Source: Streptomyces eurocidicus
Lineage (GTDB): Bacteria; Actinomycetota; Actinomycetes; Streptomycetales; Streptomycetaceae
Reading direction: 5' to 3'
NCBI RefSeq assembly: GCF_002891295.1
Contig: NZ_LGUI01000010.1
Span: forward strand, 1-64,000
Length of the DNA stretch: 64,000 nt
Within the stretch, counting starts at the first letter, position 1. Each line of letters starts with the position of its first letter. Shown piece by piece: positions 50,690-58,618 of this stretch. The notes beneath the pieces were generated by a model. It was not told the origin of the DNA. It searched no databases and worked only from the letters and a program-made list of their open reading frames with translations. Both the position numbers and the translations under genes were made by a program.

Positions 50690-51230
50690 GAATTTCCCCC
50701 TCGCGCATTTACGGACCGGCGGAAAAGCGGAACAGCGACTGCCGGACAGGGTGGCAGCCGCCGCGAAACACCTCGCTTTCTACTCCCGGTCAACCGGCCG
50801 GTCAAGCAGGGCCCGAGGGGAAAATTATTTCTACTCCGGGGCCGGAAAAATCAACGGAAGCATGCATTGACACATGGCGGGCGCCGCTGGGAATGTCCCT
50901 TGCAGGGCGCGCCGGAAGGCGTGTCCGCGGGCGATCGGGGGCTATCAGGGGGGCAGCATGCCGCCGGCCATGGGAGACCCGCGGCCGGTACGGCCGGATC
51001 GATCGAATCCGCGGCAGGCGCGGGACGCGCGAATTCGGAAGAGAATTCTCCGATTCATTGGCCGCGCCCGGGGAAATCGGGGAATCCGGCACGCTCTCCG
51101 GCGCGTCTGACGCCCACCGTGTCCCCGGTACGCCCGGCACGCCCTCGCGCGTGACGGGCCGTCCGGAACCGCGGGCCGGTCCACTCCCCCGGTGGGCCGG
51201 CCCGCCGCCTCCGGGCGGGGCCTCCGAACG

Positions 51231-51271
51231 GGCCGGCCGCCCGCGCGCCGTGACCGCGCGGGCGGCCGGCC
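51231..51271 (-). terminator. Strong hairpin terminator
   Basis: A perfect 17-bp GC stem (51231-51247 with 51255-51271), 7-nt loop, 72 nt past the nnaR stop, with three tandem repeats between. Confidence 0.7.
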
Positions 51272-51325
51272 TCAACCCCGTACCGGCCTCAACCCCGTAC
51301 CGGCAGCCTCAACCCCGTACACCGG
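51270..51325. repeat. Short tandem repeat, three units
   Basis: CCTCAACCCCGTACCGG is repeated at 51270-51286, 51287-51306 (with CAG added) and 51307-51325 (with AC inserted), directly after the nnaR coding end. Confidence 0.7.
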
Positions 51326-51342
51326 CCTCGGTCCCGCCCGGC

Positions 51343-52485
51343 TCAGGCGTCCACCGCCAGCCGGTACCCCCGCTTGGGGACCGTGCGGACCAGGCCCGCG
51401 TACGCGCCGAGCCCGTGCCGCAGCCTGGCCACGGCGGCCTCGACGGCGTGCTCGTCCGGCGGCGGGTCCGCCCACACCCGGCGCAGCAGGTCGTGGCGGC
51501 TGAGCACCCGCCCCGGCCGCTCGGCCAGGGCGCGCAGGAGCGCCGCCGGCACCGGTGGCAGCCAGACGCCCTCGCCCTCGACGAGGAGCGCGCTGCCCTG
51601 GAGGACCATGTCCCGGCCGCCGGCCCGCAACTCCCGCCGCCCCCGGGCCGGCAGGGTCTCGGTGAGCGTGCGGACCAGGGCGCCGAGCCGGCCGCGCTCG
51701 GGCCTGACGGTCGGCACCCCGAGGTCCTCCAGCGGCCGGGCGCACAGCGGTCCGACGCACACCGGCACCACGGCCTCGCGCAGCGCGGCGAGCACCTCGT
51801 CGCGCAGTCCGGCCACGCGCGCGGACTCCAGGAAGTAGCCGATCGCCGGCGCGCTGGTGAACGTCACGGCGTGCACCTCGCGGCGGGCCGTCTGCTCGGC
51901 CAGCCGCCGTACCGCCTCGGGGTCCGGCGGCGGCGCCCACCGGTAGACCCGTACCTCTATCACCTGCGCGCCGTGGTCGCGGAGCGTGGCGGAGAACCCC
52001 TCGGAGGGGGCGCCGTGCTCCTGCACCGCGATCCGGCGGCCGCGCACGCCCCGGGCGAGCATCCAGGACAGCAGTTCGTCGCACGCCTCGGTGCGGGGTG
52101 AGTACGCCTCCGCCAGCCCGCTGGCCCGTACGGCGCCGGTGGCCTTGGGCCCCCGGCTGACCACCGTCGCGCCCCGGCACAGCTCGGCGAGGCGCGCCCC
52201 CTGCCCCCAGCCCTCGGCCGCGCTCATCCAGCCGCGCCAGCCCACTCCGGTCGTCGCCACCACGTAGTCGAGCGGCCGGGTGAGGCACGCCTCGGTGGCC
52301 CGGCGCAGCGCCACGTCGTCCTCGCTGGGGACGATCCGCATGGCGGGGGCCTCGATCACCCGGGCTCCCCGGCGTTCGAGCAGTGTCCTCAGTTCGTCGC
52401 GTCGCCGGTCCGCGGTCACTCCTATGACGAAGCCGGCCAGCGGTCCGGCTACCGCGGTGGTGGCGCCAGTTCCCATGGAGCGCAT
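51343..52485 (-). CDS. nnaR: Nitrogen assimilation regulator NnaR (HemD-like plus winged helix)
   Basis: 380 aa. Residues about 15-265 form a uroporphyrinogen-III synthase-like domain (FVIGVTADRRRDELRTLLERRGA, VVATTGVGWRGWM, VTFTSAPAIGYFLESA, VPVCVGPLCARPLEDLGV). Residues about 285-378 form an OmpR-type winged helix (LPPVPAALLRALAERPGRVL, HAVEAAVARLRHGLG, VRTVPKRGYRLAV). The fusion is the layout of Streptomyces NnaR, a GlnR co-activator of nitrate and nitrite assimilation genes. Divergent position next to narB-nirB fits that role. HemD catalysis is probably lost or secondary. Confidence 0.85.
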   Translation of the reverse strand: MRSMGTGATTAVAGPLAGFVIGVTADRRRDELRTLLERRGARVIEAPAMRIVPSEDDVALRRATEACLTRPLDYVVATTGVGWRGWMSAAEGWGQGARLAELCRGATVVSRGPKATGAVRASGLAEAYSPRTEACDELLSWMLARGVRGRRIAVQEHGAPSEGFSATLRDHGAQVIEVRVYRWAPPPDPEAVRRLAEQTARREVHAVTFTSAPAIGYFLESARVAGLRDEVLAALREAVVPVCVGPLCARPLEDLGVPTVRPERGRLGALVRTLTETLPARGRRELRAGGRDMVLQGSALLVEGEGVWLPPVPAALLRALAERPGRVLSRHDLLRRVWADPPPDEHAVEAAVARLRHGLGAYAGLVRTVPKRGYRLAVDA

Positions 52486-52539
52486 GGTCCGCCCGCGGGG
52501 TTTCCACCTCGTTGCGCCTCCGTCACACGAGGGTTAGCG

Positions 52540-52556
52540 AACACCCGGCCGGTGTT
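52540..52556. promoter_or_regulatory. Palindrome in the nnaR-narB divergent region
   Basis: AACACC-n5-GGTGTT is a perfect 6-bp dyad, with GCG/CGC extending outward after a 1-nt offset. It lies between the two divergent genes, where NnaR or GlnR would act. It does not match the GlnR consensus cleanly. Confidence 0.4.
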
Positions 52557-52668
52557 ACGCGGGATGTCGTACCGCCCACGCCCGCCGGGCCGGCGCGTGA
52601 GCATCGTGTACCGCGGCGGCAACACCGCCGAATCGGCCCCGACACGGGCGGGGGCGACGCTCTTGGGC

Positions 52669-54768
52669 ATGACGACCACCGACACCCATTGCCCGTACTG
52701 CTCGCTGCAGTGCGGGATGCGGCTGCGCGCGACGGACACCGGCGCGGCCCCGGTCGAGGTCCTGGAGCGGCCGGAGTTCCCGGTGAACCTGGGGGCCCTG
52801 TGCGGCAAGGGACGGACGGCCCCGGCGGTGTTGCGGCCGGGCGTCCGGCTGACCGGGCCGCTGGTGCGCGACGCGCCGGGCGGCGAGCTGCGGCCCGCCT
52901 CCTGGGACGAGGCGCTGGACCGGACCGCCGCGGGCCTGTCCGCCGCGCGGGACGGTCACGGGCGGGACGCCGTGGGGGTGTTCGGCGGGGGCGGGCTGAC
53001 GAACGAGAAGGCGTATCTGCTGGGCAAGTTCGCCCGGGTGGTGCTGGGCACGGCCAACATCGACTACAACGGGCGGTTCTGCATGTCGTCCGCGGCGGCC
53101 GCGCACCGGCGGGCGTTCGGCCTCGACCGGGGCCTGCCCTTCCCGCTGGCGGACGTCGCCCGCACGGGCTGTGTGATCCTGGTCGGTGCGAATCCGGCCG
53201 AGACGATGCCGCCCGCGCTGCGCTACTTCCGGGAGCTGCGGGAGAACGGCGGCAGGCTGATCGTCGTCGATCCGCGCCGGACCCGGACGGCCGAGCTGGC
53301 CGATCTGCACCTTCAGCCGCTGCCGGGCGGCGATCTCGCGCTGGCCCTGGGGCTGTTGCACCTGGTCGTCGCGGACGGGCACCTGGACGAGGACTTCATC
53401 GCCCGGCGCACGACGGGGTTCGAGGCGGCCCGGGCGGCGGCGATGGCGCACTGGCCGGAGCGGGTGGAACGGCTGACGGGGGTGCCCGCGGCACAACTGG
53501 CCGCGGCCGTGGAGATGTTCACCGGCGCCCCGGAGGGCATGGTGCTCACCGCGCGGGGCCCGGAGCAGCACAGCAAGGGCACGGACACCGTCGGCGCGTG
53601 GATCGACCTGTGCCTGGCGACCGGCAGGTCGGGGCGGCCGCTGTCCGGTTACGGCTGCCTCACCGGGCAGGGCAACGGCCAGGGCGGGCGGGAGCACGGG
53701 CAGAAGGCCGACCAGCTGCCCGGGTACCGCTCGATCGAGGACCCGGCGGCCCGGGCGCACGTCGCCTCGGTGTGGGGCGTGGACCCCGAAAGGCTGCCGG
53801 GCCCCGGTCTGTCGGCCTACGAGCTGCTGGACCGCCTGGGCAGGCCGGACGGGGTGCGGGCCCTGCTGGTGATGGGCTCCAACCCCGTGGTGTCCGCGCC
53901 CCGCGCGGCCCATGTGACCGAGCGGCTGGGGGCGCTGGACTTCCTCGCCGTGGCGGACCTCGTACTGTCCGAGACCGCCCGGCTGGCCGACGTCGTCCTG
54001 CCGTCCGCCCAGTGGGCGGAGGAGACCGGCACGCTCACCAATCTGGAGGGCCGGGTGATCCTGCGCCGGCGGGCCGTCGACCCCCCGCCGGGCGTCCGCG
54101 ACGACCTCGCGGTACTGCACGGGCTGGCCGGCCGGCTGGGCGTGCCGAAGGGCTTCCCGGTGGACCCGGAGGAGGTGTTCGAGGAGCTGCGGCGGGCCTC
54201 GGCGGGCGGCCCGGCGGACTATTCGGGCATCAGCTACGCCCGGATCGGCGCCGAGGACGGGGTGTTCTGGCCCTGCCCGGAGGAGTCACACCCGGGGACG
54301 CCCCGGATGTTCCTGGACCGCTTCGCCACCCCGGACGGCCGGGCCCGGTTCGCCGCCGTCGCGCACCGCCCGGCGGCCGAGGAGCCGGACGCCGACTTCC
54401 CGCTGTTCCTGACGACGGGCCGGGTGGTGGGGCAGTACCAGAGCGGGGCGCAGACCCGCCGCGTCGAGGAGCTCGCCGAGGCCGCGCCCGGCCCGTTCGT
54501 GGAGCTGCACCCGGCGCTCGCCGGGCGGCTCGGGGTGGCCGAGGGGCAGTTGCTGGCCGTCAGCAGCCGGCGCGGGCGGGCGGTGGCCCCGGCCCGGGTG
54601 ACCGACACCATCCGGCCGGACACGGTCTTCATGCCGTTCCACTGGGGCGGCGAGGGGCGGGTCAACTCGGTCACCAACCCGGCCCTCGACCCGGTGTCGG
54701 GGATGCCCGAGTTCAAGGTGTGCGCGGTGCGCGTGGAGCGGGCCGCCGCCACGGAGGCGGCCCGGTGA
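52669..54768 (+). CDS. narB: Assimilatory nitrate reductase catalytic subunit
   Basis: 699 aa molybdopterin oxidoreductase. An N-terminal 4Fe-4S cluster site C8-X2-C11-X3-C15-X29-C45 is complete. C138 in NGRFCMSS is the likely molybdenum ligand. GPEQHSKGTDTVGAWIDLCLATG and TGQGNGQGGREHGQKADQLPGYR are typical of NasC/NarB enzymes. The C-terminal aspartate-decarboxylase-like domain has FMPFHWGGEGRVNSVTNPALDP. It reduces nitrate to nitrite in the cytoplasm. The short start at 52669 places the Fe-S motif at the usual distance, and it overlaps the next gene by 4 nt. Confidence 0.9.
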   Translation: MTTTDTHCPYCSLQCGMRLRATDTGAAPVEVLERPEFPVNLGALCGKGRTAPAVLRPGVRLTGPLVRDAPGGELRPASWDEALDRTAAGLSAARDGHGRDAVGVFGGGGLTNEKAYLLGKFARVVLGTANIDYNGRFCMSSAAAAHRRAFGLDRGLPFPLADVARTGCVILVGANPAETMPPALRYFRELRENGGRLIVVDPRRTRTAELADLHLQPLPGGDLALALGLLHLVVADGHLDEDFIARRTTGFEAARAAAMAHWPERVERLTGVPAAQLAAAVEMFTGAPEGMVLTARGPEQHSKGTDTVGAWIDLCLATGRSGRPLSGYGCLTGQGNGQGGREHGQKADQLPGYRSIEDPAARAHVASVWGVDPERLPGPGLSAYELLDRLGRPDGVRALLVMGSNPVVSAPRAAHVTERLGALDFLAVADLVLSETARLADVVLPSAQWAEETGTLTNLEGRVILRRRAVDPPPGVRDDLAVLHGLAGRLGVPKGFPVDPEEVFEELRRASAGGPADYSGISYARIGAEDGVFWPCPEESHPGTPRMFLDRFATPDGRARFAAVAHRPAAEEPDADFPLFLTTGRVVGQYQSGAQTRRVEELAEAAPGPFVELHPALAGRLGVAEGQLLAVSSRRGRAVAPARVTDTIRPDTVFMPFHWGGEGRVNSVTNPALDPVSGMPEFKVCAVRVERAAATEAAR

Positions 54769-56027
54769 GCGGCCGGGCCCCCGCCGGGGGCGCCGTCGCC
54801 GTGGTGGGCGCCGGGATGGCCGCCGCCCGCTTCGCCGAGCGGTACCAGGCGCTGGGCGGCCGGGGCGAGGTGACCCTCTACGGCGCCGAGCCGGCCGCCC
54901 CGTACAACCGGGTGCTGCTCACGGACGTCCTCACCGGGCGCTACGGCGCGGCGGCGCTCACCCTGCCGTACGGCTCGGCGGTCGTCCGCACCGGCCGCGA
55001 GGTGACCGCGGTGGACCCCACCGCCCGCGTCCTGCGGCTGGCGGACGGCACCAGCGCCGCGTACGACGAGCTGGTGCTGGCCACCGGGGCCGAGCCGGTC
55101 CTGCCGCCGGTCCGCGGCCTGCGCGGCCCGGGCGGCGCCCTCCGGGAAGGCGTGCACGTCTTCCGCACCCTCGCCGACTGCCGTCGGCTGGCCGTCGCCG
55201 CGGCGGCCGCGGAGCGGGCGGTCGTCGTCGGCGGCGGGGTGCTCGGGGTGAGCGCGGCCCGGGCCCTGACCGTGCCGGGCGGGGGCGGCGCGGCACGGCG
55301 CCCGGACCGGCTCCCCGTGGAGATCGTCGAACGGGCGCCGCTGCTGGCCGGCCGGCACCTGGACGGACCGGCCGCGGCCCTGCTGCGGCAGGGGCTCGGC
55401 GCGCTCGGCGTGGCGGTCAGCGTCGGCAGCCGGGCCCGCGCGCTGCCCGGCACCGGTCCGGTCACCGGGGTGGAACTGGCCTCCGGCCGGGTGCTGGACG
55501 CGGACCTGGTGGTGCTGGCCTGCGGGGTGCGGCCGCGCACCGGGCTCGCCCGCGCGGCCGGTCTGCCCGTCCGCGCCGGGGTCGTCGTCGACGACGCCCT
55601 GGCCTGCGCGCCCGGTGTGCACGCGATCGGCGACTGCGCCGAGCACCGGGGCACCGCGTACGGCACGGCCCTCACCGCCTGGGACCAGGCCGACGTCCTG
55701 GCGGCGCGGCTCTCCGGCGCGGACCCGGGCGCGGTGTACCGCGGTTCGCGCCCGCCGGCCCGGCTGACGGCGGGCCCCCTGGAGTACGCGGCGTTCGGCG
55801 AGACCGGCGAGGGCGGCGAGGCCGATCCCGGGCTCGACGTGCTCCGGCTGGCCGACGCCACCCGCGGCGCGTACCGCAAGCTCGTGCTGCGCGGCGACCG
55901 CCTGGTCGGCGGCATCCTCCTGGGCGACCCGGCCGCGGCCTGCGCCCTCTCCCGGGCCTACGAGCGGGACGAACCGCTGCCCGCGGACCCCCTTTCCCTG
56001 CTGATCACCCGAGGAGCGTCCCGATGA
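54765..56027 (+). CDS. FAD-dependent pyridine-nucleotide oxidoreductase of nitrate assimilation
   Basis: 420 aa from a GTG in a GTGA overlap. The first Rossmann motif is AVVGAGMAAARFAERY, the NAD(P)H motif is VVVGGGVLGVSAARAL, and the FAD-closing motif is GVHAIGDCAEH. It resembles the flavoprotein half of NirB and the NasB electron-transfer proteins. Located between narB and nirB, it probably passes electrons from NAD(P)H to nitrate reductase, which has no flavin domain of its own here. There is no BFD-type Fe-S domain, unlike longer NasB proteins. Confidence 0.8.
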   Translation: MSGRAPAGGAVAVVGAGMAAARFAERYQALGGRGEVTLYGAEPAAPYNRVLLTDVLTGRYGAAALTLPYGSAVVRTGREVTAVDPTARVLRLADGTSAAYDELVLATGAEPVLPPVRGLRGPGGALREGVHVFRTLADCRRLAVAAAAAERAVVVGGGVLGVSAARALTVPGGGGAARRPDRLPVEIVERAPLLAGRHLDGPAAALLRQGLGALGVAVSVGSRARALPGTGPVTGVELASGRVLDADLVVLACGVRPRTGLARAAGLPVRAGVVVDDALACAPGVHAIGDCAEHRGTAYGTALTAWDQADVLAARLSGADPGAVYRGSRPPARLTAGPLEYAAFGETGEGGEADPGLDVLRLADATRGAYRKLVLRGDRLVGGILLGDPAAACALSRAYERDEPLPADPLSLLITRGASR

Positions 56028-58618
56028 CGACGAAGGAGCTGGTCCTGGTCGGCCACGGCATGGTCGGCCAGCGCTTCCTGGAAGCCCTGGCCGAACGAGC
56101 CGGACGGGCCGGGCGGACGGAACGGGCCGGCGGCACGGCCGGGTGGCGGGTGACCGTGCTCGCCGAGGAGACCCGGCCCGCCTACGACCGGGTCCGGCTG
56201 ACCTCGTGGTTCTCGGGGACCTCCGCCGAGGAGCTCGCCCTGTGCCCCGAGGGCTTCCTGGCCGAGCACGGCATCGGGCTGCGGCTGGGCGAGCCGGCGA
56301 CCGAGGTCGACCGGGCCGCCCGGAAGGTCACCACCGCCTCCGGGCTGCGCGTCCCCTACGACGCGCTGGTGCTGGCCACCGGTTCGTACGCCTTCGTGCC
56401 GCCCGTGCCGGGGCACGACGCCCCGGGCACGCACGTGTACCGGACGCTGGAGGACCTGGAGGCGATCCGGGCCGACGCGGCGGGCGCCCGGATGGGCGCC
56501 GTCATCGGCGGCGGGCTGCTGGGGCTGGAGGCGGCGGGCGCGCTGCGGGCCATGGGGCTGGAGACCCATGTGGTGGAGTTCGCCCCGCGGCTGATGGCCC
56601 TTCAGGTGGACGAGGGCGGCGGCGCGGTCCTGCGCCGCAAGATCGAGGAGCTGGGCGTCGTCGTGCACACCGGCACGGGCGCCGGGCGGATCGACACCGG
56701 CGACGACGGCCGGGTGCGCGGCCTGACGCTGTCCGACGGCACCGGGCTCGCCGCCGACCTGGTGGTGTTCTCCGCCGGGGTGCGGCCGCGCGACGAACTG
56801 GCCCGCGCCTGCGGGCTGGCCGTCGGCGAGCGCGGCGGGATCGTCGTCGACGAGCGGTGCCGGACCTCCGACCCCGCCGTGCTGGCCGTCGGCGAGTGCG
56901 CGCGGGCCGCCGACGGCCGGGTGTACGGGCTCGTCGCCCCCGGCTACGCCATGGCCGAGGCGGCCGCGCGCGAGCTCACGGGCGGGACGGGCTCCTTCAC
57001 CGGGGCCGACACCTCCACCCGGCTCAAGCTGCTGGGCGTGGACGTGGCCAGCTTCGGCGACGCGCACGGCACCACCGAGGGCGCGCTCGACGTCCTGTAC
57101 TCCAGCAGCCGGGAGGGCGTGTACAAGAAGCTGGTGATCGGCGCCGACGGCGCCCTGCTCGGCGGGGTGCTGGTCGGCGACACCGAGGCGTACGGAACGC
57201 TCCGCCCGCTGGCCGTCAGCGGCACCCCGCTGACCACACCGCCCGAACAGCTGGTGCTGCCGGCCGCCGCGAGCGCCCCGGCCGGGCCGGTGGCGCTGCC
57301 CGACGAGGCGGTCGTGTGCTCCTGCCACCACGTCACCAAGGGCGAGGTCCGTGCGGCCGTGCGGGACCGGGGCTGCGCATCCGTCCCGGAGGTGAAGAAG
57401 TGCACCAGGGCCGGTACGGGCTGCGGCAGTTGTGTGCCGACGCTGAAGACCGTGGTGTCCGAGGAGCTGGCGGCCGGCGGGGTGGCGGCCGCCCGGGGGC
57501 TGTGCGAGCACTTCGGCCTCACCCGCGCCGAGCTGTACGAGATCGTCCGGGTCAAGGGCATCACCGGCTTCTCCCGGCTGGTCGACGAGCACGGCTCCGG
57601 CGAGGGCTGCGAGGTCTGCAAGCCCGTCGTCGCCTCGATCCTGGCGAGCCTGGGCAACGGTCACATCCTGGACGGCGAGCAGGCCGCCCTCCAGGACACC
57701 AACGACCACTTCCTGGCCAACCTCCAGCGCAACGGCTCGTACTCGGTCGTGCCCCGGGTGCCCGGCGGGGAGATCAGCCCCGAGGGCCTGATCGTCATCG
57801 GCGAGATCGCCCGGGACTTCCGCCTCTACACCAAGATCACCGGCGGGCAGCGGATCGACCTCTTCGGCGCCCGGGTGGACGACCTGCCGGTGATCTGGAA
57901 GCGCCTGGTGGACGCCGGCTTCGAGTCCGGGCACGCCTACGGCAAGGCCCTGCGCACCGTGAAGTCCTGCGTCGGCGAGACCTGGTGCCGCTACGGGGTG
58001 CAGGACTCGGTGGGTCTCGCCATCGAGCTGGAGCTGCGCTACCGGGGCCTGCGCGCCCCGCACAAGCTGAAGTCCGCGGTGTCCGGCTGCGCCCGCGAGT
58101 GCGCCGAGGCACGGAGCAAGGACTTCGGGGTGATCGCCACCTCGGCGGGCTGGAACCTCTACGTCGGCGGCAACGGCGGCACGACCCCGCGCCACGCCGA
58201 CCTGCTCGCCACCGACCTCGACCGGGAGACCCTGATCCGCACGATCGACCGGTTCCTGATGTTCTACATCCGCACCGCCGACCGGCTGGAGCGCACCGCG
58301 CCCTGGCTGGAGCGCCTGGAGGGCGGCCTGGACCACCTGCGCGCGGTGGTCATGGCCGACGCGCTGGGCATCTGCGCCGACCTGGACGAGCTGATGGCAC
58401 GTCATATCGAGACGTACGAGGACGAGTGGGCGGCCACCCTGGCCGACCCCGACCGGCTGCGCCGCTTCGCGTCCTTCGCCAACGCCCCCGGCACCCCCGA
58501 CCCCACCGTCCGCTTCGTCCCCGAGCGGGACCAGATCCGCCCCGCCCCGCCGCACCCGGCCGGGCCGGCCCTTCCGCCGGTGGTCGCCGGCGCCGCACTG
58601 GAGGTGCGTACACGATGA
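56024..58618 (+). CDS. nirB: Nitrite reductase [NAD(P)H] large subunit
   Basis: 864 aa, normal length. An N-terminal FAD/NAD domain carries LVGHGMVGQRFLEAL and VIGGGLLGLEAAGAL. The 2Fe-2S BFD domain has C432-X-C434 with C467-X2-C470. A ferredoxin-like sulfite/nitrite reductase half has the siroheme-4Fe-4S site C649-X5-C655 and C689-X3-C693. It catalyses six-electron reduction of nitrite to ammonium in the cytoplasm. It overlaps the flavoprotein gene upstream and the nirD-narK fusion downstream by 4 nt each. Confidence 0.95.
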   Translation: MTTKELVLVGHGMVGQRFLEALAERAGRAGRTERAGGTAGWRVTVLAEETRPAYDRVRLTSWFSGTSAEELALCPEGFLAEHGIGLRLGEPATEVDRAARKVTTASGLRVPYDALVLATGSYAFVPPVPGHDAPGTHVYRTLEDLEAIRADAAGARMGAVIGGGLLGLEAAGALRAMGLETHVVEFAPRLMALQVDEGGGAVLRRKIEELGVVVHTGTGAGRIDTGDDGRVRGLTLSDGTGLAADLVVFSAGVRPRDELARACGLAVGERGGIVVDERCRTSDPAVLAVGECARAADGRVYGLVAPGYAMAEAAARELTGGTGSFTGADTSTRLKLLGVDVASFGDAHGTTEGALDVLYSSSREGVYKKLVIGADGALLGGVLVGDTEAYGTLRPLAVSGTPLTTPPEQLVLPAAASAPAGPVALPDEAVVCSCHHVTKGEVRAAVRDRGCASVPEVKKCTRAGTGCGSCVPTLKTVVSEELAAGGVAAARGLCEHFGLTRAELYEIVRVKGITGFSRLVDEHGSGEGCEVCKPVVASILASLGNGHILDGEQAALQDTNDHFLANLQRNGSYSVVPRVPGGEISPEGLIVIGEIARDFRLYTKITGGQRIDLFGARVDDLPVIWKRLVDAGFESGHAYGKALRTVKSCVGETWCRYGVQDSVGLAIELELRYRGLRAPHKLKSAVSGCARECAEARSKDFGVIATSAGWNLYVGGNGGTTPRHADLLATDLDRETLIRTIDRFLMFYIRTADRLERTAPWLERLEGGLDHLRAVVMADALGICADLDELMARHIETYEDEWAATLADPDRLRRFASFANAPGTPDPTVRFVPERDQIRPAPPHPAGPALPPVVAGAALEVRTR

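Larger units (their letters stand above)
50690..51342. other. Long intergenic region with terminator and tandem repeats
   Basis: About 650 nt without a supported gene. The right end holds a strong hairpin and three short tandem repeats (listed separately). The part 50800-50870 is relatively AT-rich and probably contains the promoter of the gene ending at 49706. Short open frames here lack coding bias. Confidence 0.5.

Noticed and set aside
51343..52485. Housekeeping uroporphyrinogen-III synthase (hemD)
   Set aside because: The C-terminal OmpR-type winged helix and the position divergent from nitrate assimilation genes fit NnaR better, and no other heme genes are nearby.
52486..52668. GlnR box in the nnaR-narB gap
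   Set aside because: GTTAC/GTTAG-like half sites occur but not at the spacing of the GlnR consensus; only the palindrome is reported.
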